Shown: one piece after another, positions 54,345 to 64,000 of the stretch
Layout of the letters: each line of letters begins with the position of its first letter
Position numbering within the stretch: position 1 is the first letter of the stretch
Source: Atherix ibis
Taxonomy: Eukaryota; Arthropoda; Insecta; Diptera; Athericidae
Direction of reading: 5' to 3'
DNA length: 64,000 bases
Assembly: GCA_958298945.1 (NCBI GenBank)
Contig: OY282610.1
Span: 42,663,667-42,727,666 of the forward strand
Notes under the pieces: generated by a model
What the model was told of the DNA's origin: nothing
Database searches by the model: none
The model's input: the letters and a program-made list of their open reading frames with translations, nothing else
Made by a program: the position numbers and the translations under genes

Positions 54345-56755
54345 TACCTGCCAAGGCAAACTACTTTGATGACAACAACATTGAACTATAAAAATAAAAT
54401 GAAATTGTTACGAAAAACCAATCCAATCTCAATATTTTTCTGTCACAATTCCTATATTATTTTGGTTATAATCTTTTACAAATAAAAATAAAAATTATCA
54501 CCCGGTAAAAGCCGGAGGTAAAACATTATAGAAAGAACAAATTTTTTGAGTAGTTGTGGAGTTTGTTCTCTTCTCGATACGAAAATTATGCTATTTCAAA
54601 AAAAAAACACTTGCCTTTGGAATTACTAAGATTCAGTGTAGATTTAAATTGAAAAGAAATTATTTCTTTTGTAGAAACTATCGAATTGCGACAAGGTATA
54701 AATTGTCATCTCTAAAATTCGGCAAGCACGTAGAAGTTGTCCACAATCTACTACTTTGCCGCAGTAATTCATATTCCAATGCTTTTGGAAAGATTGCAGT
54801 TGTTTTACTGTTTAGGTAAAAGCACATTCGTATGGCACAGGGTGTACTATCATCAGTAGTAGATTGTCGTTTATTACAGTATTTTGAGTGGATTCAACAA
54901 CAAAAAAATAGGGCTGTATAGGAATAAATTTGTACCATAATAAAAGAGGAGGATACACCTTCTACCACACTCTGCAAGGTAATGGATTAACTTCTCCATC
55001 ACCACGAACAAAAAAAAACCCCTCCATCACCTTATAAAATCATCCCTGTCTAGATGGCATATTCTAGAGTTTGATAGTCGATTTCTACTGTCTATCCAAT
55101 GAATCGATTCCTCCGAGAATTTGTGAAATACTTTTTGCCATCGACACAAAACCGATTGAAGGAATTTTTATGTCCTTTGGAATTTACACTCCTTTAAGTG
55201 CTCTTGCCATCTTTACTGCCGATAAAAGATCTGTAGCCAAAGTAAAACTCGATTTACTTCAATTCGTTCGCCTCTTTCATGGATCATTTCCTGCTAGATA
55301 TGTGGCAGCGTTTTTTTTCGCGCTTCGTTCACAGTCTCTTTTATTGCTGCACGTTATTTATTGGTTCGGGTTGGGGCAAGACGTAATGAGAATGGCAAAA
55401 ACTCATCTACTCATCTTCACTGGTATTGTCGATATCAGATGAAAAATTGGGATGCAAATTTACCAAAATGATTTTTATACTCTACCATTTTCGGTTCATT
55501 TTATTTTTCCTTCATCGCAAAACTGGTAAAATTCGTATATTGTCTGCTTAAAAACTACATCACCATTCAACCACCTTTGCTTACCCCTAAACGTTCAGAT
55601 TCCACTCACATAAACCATCCAAGATTCTTCCTTTCCAATGATATTATAGACTCTATCATATTTTCTATAATAATGACTGCAATCAAATGTAAAAAAAAAT
55701 TCTATGCTTCTATAAAGCGTATTGTCATAAATGTCTATTATCGAAACACCCCTTTCAGTACGAGTATTAACCTCTTTTGGTACTCTAAATGCTAATAGCT
55801 CAGAAAGTAGTTAATTTTTTTTTTAATAACATTTCTTAAAGCATGTTTTTAATATGTATTTTGGAAAACCTATGTAAATATATGTTCTCAAGCCCATTTT
55901 ATGCTATACGAATCCATTTTTACTATCGATATACATAATCGTTGTGGATTGTAAAGATATTCTTTGAAGGGAAAAAGATTAATCCTGTCAAAATTTTAGA
56001 TAGAATTGATAAAGATACTATTTCAAAAAAAAACAACAAAAAAATTAAATTTTTCTATTAAGTATTTTTTTACTTCTGAAATTTAAAAACTAAAAAACTT
56101 AGAAAAATAATGAATTATCCATTTTGCTATTTTAAAAGTATAGCCATTTTATTTAGCAGTTATTAAATAAATAAATTTATTATTATAATATTTATTTAGA
56201 TGTAAATTTGCCATTTTTTATAATATTGCAAATAATTAATTTACAAAATATTTTTCTTACTAAAGTAGTGATTCTACCGTAGCCACTTTTTTGCTATTTT
56301 CGAACGAAATTTTCTTCTGCGATTAAGATCATTTCTTGCTTGGTGGATACCAAAATAAGCAAAATTATTATTTATAAAGTATTGAAAAGCTTCAAATAAT
56401 TACGAAAAAACTATTGTTTCTGCGAATAGTGGCTGTTCGGTGTGCATTTCGGTCTGGAGATATCATTGGCTCATATTCCTTTTAGCTAATGAAGAAGGAG
56501 AGACCGACTATTATTATTTCCGAGAACTATGACCTACAATAATCAACTTGTGCGACCTTTTTTTCTGCAACTATAATTTTTGGTAACAAGCAGATTTACA
56601 TAACATTTTAGTTTACAATCTTGTGCATCATGAAGTGAGAGTAAACATACATCGGCGTTTCACCAACTAACGGAAGTTAGATTCCTCTAGAAACTTTCTA
56701 GGACATTGTTTCTTAAGTCTCCGAGGAGTGTTTCCGGGGAGGGCAATACAGGACA
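54345..56755. other. AT-rich DNA, no gene recognised
   Basis: About 2.4 kb. An open frame covers 55071-55442 on the plus strand (first ATG at 55170, MSFGIYTPLSALAIFTADKR); composition is moderately balanced but I recognise no domain, and the overlapping minus-strand frames are no better. Remaining sequence is A/T-rich with homopolymers. Confidence 0.4.
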
Positions 56756-56759
56756 ATTA

Positions 56760-57825
56760 TCTCACGAGTGGATTATGATGATAGAATAAACGGGAATGAC
56801 ATTTTAATAAAGAATAAACGGGAATGACAAAGAGTCAAAGTAATGTGAGCACTCTTCTGTTCATTAACCCTCACACTCCATCCCTTAAACCAGGATTGAA
56901 GGTTGTGCATATGGTTTTGTAAATTGTTGGAAGCTATGTCAGGATTTGTATGGGTAGAAAGAATCATCTACATAGATAGTACTGATAGTATAAGGATCAG
57001 ATGGGATATTATGGGTATAAATATTATATAAAATGGGACCAAGAATACTGACTTGTGGGACTCCGGTTACAAAAGGATATATTTCCGAGGATTATGAGTT
57101 AATTGCAGTTTGGAAATAACGTTGGGAGAGAAATGAATTTATGATAAGGTAACATGTTGGAGGAAGCAAGCACTTGAGTTTCCAGAGGAGTCCACGATGC
57201 CACATAAGATCAAAATCTAAAAATACTCATGGGCAATACTCTTTCCTCTCAAGAGAGGATGCACTAAGATCAACAATGCTATAACATTACTGGATAGTAG
57301 AGTGTTTAGATCGGAAGCCAAATTGGTGATGAGGAATAATTTTTTCATTGACCAGGACTGGGTAGAGTCGTTTTAATAGGAGCTTTTCGAATAGGAGGAT
57401 TGAGAATTAATAGTTTTATTTGGCTTAGGAATCATTTTAATAAGAGAAAATTTCCAGAGTAATGGAAAATAGGTTTTGCGCAGGATAATATTAAAAATGT
57501 ATGTAATTAAAACTAAAGCTTTTCGAGAAATTGGCTCTTGGATAGGAGATGTTATTAGATCATAACTAGGAGTTTTTTTTTTATTGGGAAGGCGCAGAAT
57601 AATAGATATAATTTCCGAGGGCTTAAAATATTTGGAAGGAATTGAGAATATTTGTTCTTCGGTAATTTTGTTAGTGTGTCTTTTATATCATCATTTGTGT
57701 CAAAAGTATTTATCAAATGATTAGCAAATACTTCGGCTTTTACTTTTTTTGCCCAGTTACCGTCATTTTGTTTTAGTGGGTGTGATGTTCTTTTATACGA
57801 GAGCATTCTTGTTTGACCTAAACTT
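56760..57825 (-). mobile_element. Jockey-type LINE fragment J4
   Basis: Minus-strand, same family as J2. From the right: KRTSHPLKQNDGNWAKKVKA and EVFANHLINTF (57806-57700), KKKLLVMI in place of KKAPGYDLI, RT fingers near 57380-57440 (IKMIPKPNK), QFGFRSKHSTIQ near 57300, a VPQVSILGPIL-like block near 57010-57070, a degenerate active site (YVDD in place of YADD) near 56970, and SWFKGWSVRVNEQKSAHITL (56890-56830). Ends near an 18-base tandem duplication (agaataaacgggaatgaca at 56783 and 56811). The start and 3' tail are missing. Confidence 0.85.
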
Positions 57826-57857
57826 AAATACTTTAGTCTAAACTACGAGTATATATA

Positions 57858-58541
57858 CGAGGTCTGTTCAAACAGTATCGCGAATTTTGAATTTCCGCGG
57901 GTTACATATATTCGATTTGTTACGTTCGGCCATTTTGAATGATCAGTTAATTTTTGACAGCTGCTTTACTTGCACGTGTTTTGGCTCGTCTTCGATTTTT
58001 GCCCATTCTAAAAAAATTTATCAAAGAATCTGATTTGGGAACGAGAAAAAATCACCAGGGGGCCAGATCTGGGAAATACGGTGGCTGCGGCATTATTAGT
58101 GTATTATTTTTGGCCAAAAATTCGCGCACAAACAACGATGCGTTGGTGCAAAAGCCAATTTTTGTTCTGCTCCACAAATCCGGGCGTTTCTGACGGATTG
58201 CTTCGTGCAACTTGCGTATATGTTAACTTGCAGGTCATATTCCTTATTGACCATTCTACCCTGTGGAAAGATCTCGTGGTGCACCACAACCCTGCAATCG
58301 AAGAAAACTGTAAGCAAAAACTTCACATTTGACTTAACTTGGCGCGCTTCATTACCATAAACCCCTGACTCGTCACCAGTTATGATCCTCTGGAGCAAAT
58401 TTGGGTCATCGCGGACAGAGTCCAACAGCTCCTTAGCAATGTTAAAGCGATGCTGTTTGTGGTAGAAAATGGGCAAAAATCGAAGGCGAGCCAAAACACG
58501 TGTAAGTTAACCAGCTGTCGAAAATTTTTGAACAGACCTCG
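57858..58541 (-). mobile_element. Palindromic mariner derivative mar-P3
   Basis: A 684-bp element with identical outer ends CGAGGTCTGTTCAAA/inverted, TA at 57856-57857 and 58542-58543. Left arm 57858-58007 (with an internal loss of about 40 bases); right arm 58468-58541 (shortened from the same 5' end). Interior is minus-strand transposase: FLAKNNTLIMPQPPYFPDLA, QTHRCLCA in place of the DNAPAHTSLLVRD stretch, LAFAPT, RPDLWSRTKIG-type sequence, VFFDCRVVVHHEIFPQG, RIITGDESGVYGNE (first Asp kept) and LDSVRDDPNLLQ. The junction at 58002-58045 is the same as in mar-P1 and mar-P2. Confidence 0.9.
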
Positions 58542-58862
58542 TATTTTCAGGTACCACATGACATACAACAGAATAAATTTTTGGTTTGTTGCCTGAAACG
58601 GTCCCAGGATGCATAATTTCGGGATATGGTTATGTCATTGGATTCAATTAGACACTATTGGACTTTTTTAAATAACACTATTTATATAATTTTTAAGCTT
58701 TAGAACAAAAAAAATTACCTGAATTAAACAAAATCTTTATTTTAAATATATTTTATTTAACTTTACTTTCCGATATATAAATTGGATAATCCTTTATTAC
58801 TTGTAGTCTCTTAATTGAATTGCTTAATAAAATGCATAGCTTATAATACGATATCGATTTAT

Positions 58863-60119
58863 ATAACAAAAAGTTTATAAGGTTGACGTCTAGATGGCGC
58901 CTCTTGCAAAATCTACTTAATTATTCAATTAAAATTTGACAGCAATCGGTCGATTGGTTCGTGAGATATAGCATTTTGAGTGAAGAAACTTTTGTTATTG
59001 AAAAAAAAAATGGATAAAGACGAATTTCGTGTATTGATAAAGCATTGCTTTTTGATGAAAAAAAAATACAGTAGAAACCAAAGCATGGTTTGACAAACGT
59101 TATCCGGACTCTGCTCCAGCTATTTCAACTGTGGAATATTGGTTTCGTCAATTTCGAACTGGTCGTACGAGCACAGTTGATGCAGAACACAGTGGACGCC
59201 CAAAAGAGGTGGTTACGGCAGAAAACATCAAAAAAATCTACAAAATAATTTTAAATGACCGTAAAGTAGCGTTGAGCGAGATAGCTGAGACTCTGAAGAT
59301 ATCGAAAGAGCGTGTTGGACATATCGTACATGAATATTTGGGCATGCAAAAGCTGTGTGCAAAGTGGGTGCCGCGTGAGCTCACTGTGGACCAAAAACAA
59401 CAACGTGTTGATGATTCTGTGCAGTGTTTGGAGCTGTTCAAGCGCAATAAACCAGAATTTTTGCGTCGATATGTGACAATGGATGAAACATGGCTCCGTC
59501 ACTACACTCCAGAGTCCAATTGGAAGTCGGCAGAGTGGAGAGCGAGCGACGAACCGAATCCAAAGCGTGGAAAGACGCAACAGTCGGCTGGCAAGGTGAT
59601 GGCGTCTGTATTTTGATATGCGCATGGTATAATATTCATTGACTATCTCTAGAAGGGACAGACGATCCACAGCGACTATTATATAGCGTTATTGGATCGT
59701 TTGAAGAAAGAAATCGCTAAGAAACGGCCTCATTTGGAGAAGAAAAAAGTGTTTTTTCACCAAGACCATTCACCGTGTCACAAGTCGATGAAAACGATGG
59801 TCAAACTCAATGAATTGGGCTACGAATTGCTTCCCCATCCACCGTATTCTCCAGATCTGGCCTCCAGCGACTTTTTCCTGTTTGCAGACCTCAAGAGAAT
59901 GCTCGCTGGCAAGAAATTTAAGACCGATGATCAAGTGATTGCCGAAACTGAGGCCTTTTTTGAGGCAAAACCGAAAGAGTACTATAAAAATGGTATCGAA
60001 AAGTTGGAAGATCGCTATAATCGCTGTATCGCCCTCGAAGGCAACTATGTTGAATAATAAAAATGAATTTTGCAAAAAAAAATATTTTTACTGTGTTACC
60101 TTATAAACTTTTCAGCCGA
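58863..60119 (+). mobile_element. Mariner element mar-T, near full length
   Basis: About 1.25 kb. Ends share AAAGTTTATAAGGT (left near 58869-58883, right inverted near 60098-60112), with diverged outermost bases, so the exact termini are uncertain. Left flank contains TA; a clear TA at the right is not visible. Confidence 0.85.
59010..60057 (+). pseudogene. Mariner transposase (mar-T), three lesions
   Basis: ATG at 59010 (MDKDEFRVLIKHCFLMKKK). A frameshift in the A run 59058-59066 puts the rest one base out. From 59131 the frame is good: VEYWFRQFRTGRTSTVDAEH (helix-turn-helix and linker), KLCAKWVPRELTVDQKQQRV, first Asp in VTMDETWLRHYTPES, KRGKTQQSAGKVMASVF. Then TGA at 59614-59616 (a former Trp in FWDAHG-type sequence) and TAG near 59650. 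The same frame resumes to 60057: FHQDHSPCHKS (second Asp), PPYSPDLASSDFFLFADLKR (third Asp, 34 residues on), CIALEGNYVE and TAA. About 348 residues if whole. A common insect mariner type by its motifs. Confidence 0.92.
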
Positions 60120-62390
60120 AAGTTTTAATAAAATTCTAAATAAAATCGTAATAATTGTTTAGCGATTAAACGTTTAGAAAATCACTACAGTTCAGATAAG
60201 TTGCTATAATATCGTTTTTATTTTCCAAGGAAAACCGGCGGTAGTTTCTTGTATGCTTAAAGTGTAGACAAGAAATTGAATCGAAACTTTTATACGTGTA
60301 AAAAGCCAATCAAAGGTGCAATTTCCGAATGGGTATTTTCACAAAAAGATATTTTCACAATAAATTTATATACTTAGTCGGATACTAAATTGTTGGAATA
60401 TTCGTATTGTCATTATAAAGCTTCTATTCAATGTAGAGATTTTCTAGAATCTAAAATATTATTTAACTTATTCCACATTTTAAAAGCGGAAATGAATACG
60501 CGAATTGAATGGCATACTCTATAGGTGAATATATCTTTATATTATAGTGTGGGTGGTATGATTTCTAAAATTGTGTTAAGTAAACGGCTGGAAAACTGCG
60601 CCTTTAATTCTATTTTATTGAATTTTTTTTCTCTAGAATTTCTATTAATATAAAAGCATTACTATTCTTGTATGTTCGGTTGATGGAAACTTATGTACGT
60701 ACATAGAAAATTTACAAAAGTACAAGCGAACAAATATAAATATTTTTCCACTTCATTGAATTCTAGGCGAACGTTTTTGAGGAAAATTTCTATTCATTTT
60801 CCGCAGAATATTTTATTCCACAAATTTTCAACGCAGTCAATGAATTTTCCCTGCACATGTTTGACACAATTTTCCACTTTTCCCAACCTACACATGAGAT
60901 AAGAAGCTTGAATTTGTTTTTTTTTTTTTTTTTTTTGTGTACTCATTTCATTTTGTACATTCTGATTACTATTGGAATAGTGATTTTTTGCAATATATTT
61001 TTTCTTCTATTACTAATAGTGTACGTATGTCTCTATGTGTGTAGGTATAAGCTTATTTGGATTTTTCAAAAGTAAATTATTTATGTGTGCAAAGCAAACA
61101 AAATGACCCTATAGTGACCTCTATTGTCGATAAGGCAGAAATTAATAGTCATAACATATAATATGTAAGTTATCTTAAAATCACAGGTCAATTAAATTAT
61201 CATTCAAAAATTACATAAACTTAACTCTACATTTAATTATCTGTTTTTTTTTAAACTACTTTCTCCAAGTCCTCACAACAAATAAATAGCTACAATACTA
61301 TTCACTTCTGTTATAACATTTACAACTAAAGGAATATTACCCGAATAAATCCATTCTCAATTATAAAATAAAAACTTTAAAAATCAATTAAAAATAAAAA
61401 ATAGTCTTTAATTTAGTTTATACAATTTTTTAAGAATAATTTTTCAAATTCTTTAAATAAATTAAAAAAATATTCTCGATTTTATATTAGTTTCTTTACT
61501 TTTATAAAATTATCTACAATTAATATGCAATCTTTTTATTACTACGAACTCAATCAAGGTTGCCATTTACTCATATTAACATGTCAGGAAAAACCAGAAT
61601 TTTTTTTTTTTTGTTTATAGTATATTAATTTATTTTATTCTTTATGTGTTGTATAAAATTGAAAAGAAAATTCAATAAACTCTTTACGATAAAATGCAAA
61701 TCAATTTTGATTATTTAATTTTTAAATATGGAACTCTAAATTCTGTGAAAAGTTTTTGTTGATGTATGTTATGGTATGTCAAAAATGACTTTGAATAATT
61801 ACAAGTACGAATTTCTAATGATTTTCATATTTAATTTATGATTAATGATAATAATTGACCGCAATTTTATTGAAAACATTTATTATCATAAATACTATTG
61901 ATATTTTTAATTATAGTTGAGTTTACTATTATTATTATTTTTTAATATATGTATTTTATAATTGATTTGAAGTTTTCATTTCGAAATTATTTGCAATAAG
62001 ATTTCATGAATAGTCTTGCACTTTGTACCGATTTCCTTATTTCGATTATAATATAAGAGAAATAAATTAATTATTCTTTATTTTATATTAGAATGTTAGT
62101 TAGTTGCAGTATAAACTGCTAGTATCATATAAGAAAACTATTTAGCTGCTATTTCATATTTTCTACAAAAAAAGAAAGAAAATAAATTCGTGATTTTGAC
62201 AATTATTTGTATAAGTTATTCTCTTTTTTCTTTGAAAAATACTATTGTAAATAAAATTTAAACTATCTTAATAATTTTATAAATAAAACTATAGCGTTAA
62301 CTGAGATAGTTCTAAAGATATTATAATTAAGACCCATACACTTTAGTCGGAATTTTCAACAAAATCTTCACTTTCTAAAAAAATGCAAAA
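60120..62390. other. Very AT-rich DNA leading into satellite
   Basis: No gene recognised. A 20-T run at 60917-60936. From 61100 on, sequence becomes almost wholly A/T. Confidence 0.55.
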
Positions 62391-64000
62391 ATAATATATT
62401 TCGGTCAACGTTAAATGTTTAAATATTTTCTTAATTAGGACCCTAGAATTTAATGAGTCCTAATTTTAATTGAGGACCAAGCAGTATAAAATATTTTTTT
62501 TTGGAATATTTTCACAGCTCAGATTATATTCAGCACATGAATTTTAGAATAAAATGTAAAAAATTTCAAACTTTTCTGCTTTATGACCTTATAATTTAGA
62601 TGGAATATTTTAAAAAACTGAGACTCTGCCATATAAAATGATTTTGAAAATAATTTCAAAGCTCATATTATGCAAATTTAAAAATATATAATTTCAGAAT
62701 GTGCATCGAACGTCAAATATTCAATTTTTTTTTAAATTAAGACCCTAGAATTTTAAAACTTTCGAATTGATGACTAAGCAGTATAAAATTTTTTTTTTTT
62801 GGAATATTTTCACGGCTCAGATTATATACGTTTTCCTAAAAAAAAATTAAACACATGAACTTTTGAATAAAATATCAAAAATTTTAAACTTTTTTGCTTT
62901 ATGACCTTACAATTCAAATGGAATATTTTAAAAACTGAGACCATGCAGTATGAAATAATTTTGAAAATAATTTCAAAGCTCATATTATGCAAATTTTAAA
63001 AAAAGAAATTATTTCAGAATGTGTATCGAACGTCAAATATTCAATTCTTTTCTTAATTAAGACCCTAGAATTTTAAAACTTTCGAATTGATGACTAAGCA
63101 GTATAAATTTGGAATATTTTCACTGCTCAGATTATTTAAGTTTTTCTAAAAAAAAATTAAGCACATGAAGTTTAGAAAAAAATGCCAAAAATTTTAAACT
63201 TTTCTGCTTAATGACCTTACAATTCGGATGGAATATTTTAATAACTGAGACCATGCAGTATGAAATAATTTTGAAAATAATTTCAAAGCTCATATTATGC
63301 AAATATTAAAAAAGAAATTTATTTCAGAATGTGCATCGAACGTCAAATATTCAATTATTTTCTTAATTAAGACCCTAGAATTTTCAAACTTTCGAATTGA
63401 GGACTAAGCAGTATAAAATGTTTTCCTTTTGGAATATTTTCACGGCTCAGATTATTTAAGTTTTTCTAAAAAAAAATTAAGCACATGAAGTTTAGAAAAA
63501 AATGCCAAAAATTTTAAACTTTTCTGCTTAATGACCTTACAAATCAAATGGAATATTTTAAAAACTGAGACCATGCAGTATGAAATAATTTTGAAAATAA
63601 TTTCAAAGCTCATATTATGCAAATTTTAAAAAAAGAAATTATTTCAGAATGTGTATCGAACGTCAAATATTCAATTCTTTTCTTAATTAAGACCCTAGAA
63701 TTTTAAAACTTTCGAATTGATGACTAAGCAGTATAAATTTGGAATATTTTCACTGCTCAGATTATTTAAGTTTTTCTAAAAAAAAATTAAGCACATGAAG
63801 TTTAGAAAAAAATGCCAAAAATTTTAAACTTTTCTGCTTAATGACCTTACAAATCAAATGGAATATTTTAAAAACTGAGACAATGCAGTATGAAATAATT
63901 TTGAAAATAATTTCAAAACTCATATTATGCAAATTTAAAAAAAAAAATTATTTCAGAATGCGCATCGAACGTCAAATATTCAATTCTTTTCTTAATTAAG
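62390..64000. repeat. ~315-bp satellite array with two-unit higher-order repeat, continues past the window
   Basis: At least five units. The marker gaacgtcaaatattcaat falls at 62708, 63028, 63338, 63658 and 63966, giving steps of 320, 310, 320 and 308 bases. A diverged unit precedes at about 62400. Long units keep a T-rich stretch after gcagtataaaat (62788, 63416) and read cacggctcag; short units lack it and read cactgctcag (63112, 63742). Units two apart are nearly identical, so the array has a dimeric period of about 630 bases. The array is cut by the window edge at 64000. Confidence 0.95.

Noticed and set aside
57555..57806. 83-codon minus-strand frame as an independent gene
   Set aside because: It is the pre-RT segment of Jockey J4, matching J2.
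1..64000. CRISPR arrays, tRNA or rRNA genes, bacterial operons
   Set aside because: No spaced short repeats of CRISPR type, no cloverleaf or rRNA sequence noticed by eye, and the content is plainly eukaryotic transposon DNA.

Overview
This is a 64-kb stretch of AT-rich eukaryotic DNA, almost certainly from an insect. The evidence is mariner elements from many lineages together with R1-, Jockey- and I-type LINEs and satellite DNA. The order (fly, wasp, bug and so on) cannot be read from the sequence. I found no convincing host gene, no tRNA or rRNA gene and no bacterial features. Nearly all recognisable coding sequence is transposase or reverse transcriptase, and almost all of it is broken. 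Family labels used here (mar-A and so on) are local names.

Mariner content: I can separate about ten DD34D-type or related lineages. They are mar-A (five copies, young, termini CGAGGGTCGTTCAATAAGT), mar-R (19.3 kb, nearly the same termini), mar-K and its palindromic derivative mar-P (termini CGAGGTCTGTTCAAAAAGTA), mar-M (27, 48.6 and 51 kb, termini TTGGGTTGTCCGGAAAGTAA), mar-N (33.6 kb), mar-G (18.4 kb), mar-E (43-46.7 kb and 49.5 kb), mar-S (38.5 kb), mar-T (59 kb) and a DD41D/VISITOR-like remnant (40 kb). Only mar-A1 (1086-2353) keeps an uninterrupted transposase frame, and it has lost its normal stop codon.

LINE content: Jockey-type pieces lie at 4.9-7.2 kb (J1), 14.9-18.2 kb (J2), 43.9-46.5 kb (J3) and 56.8-57.8 kb (J4). 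A second Jockey/BS-like element lies at 47.1-48.5 kb. An R1-clade element lies at 5.0-6.9 kb. LINEs carrying RNase H (I-like) lie at 10.1-11.4 kb and in a nest at 22.1-26.8 kb.

Layout: the window is a palimpsest of nested insertions whose order can be read from target-site duplications. R1 sits in Jockey J1 (13-bp duplication). Mar-A2 sits in Jockey J2 at a TA, and J3 serves as the empty site. Jockey J3 sits in mariner mar-E1 (9-bp duplication). A 4.7-kb I-element nest is bounded by a 14-bp duplication and contains mar-A4 plus a second I element. The rest is AT-rich DNA with simple repeats, a 64-bp satellite whose unit is mostly a palindrome (41.4-41.9 kb), and a ~315-bp satellite with a two-unit higher-order period that runs off the right edge (62.4-64 kb).

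Most notable: three copies of a rearranged mariner (mar-P, at 14.0, 53.6 and 57.9 kb) in which the 3' end has been replaced by an inverted copy of the 5' end, all with the same internal breakpoint. This looks like a palindromic, non-autonomous mariner family that multiplied after it formed. All mar-K and mar-P copies also lack the N-terminal DNA-binding part of the transposase.
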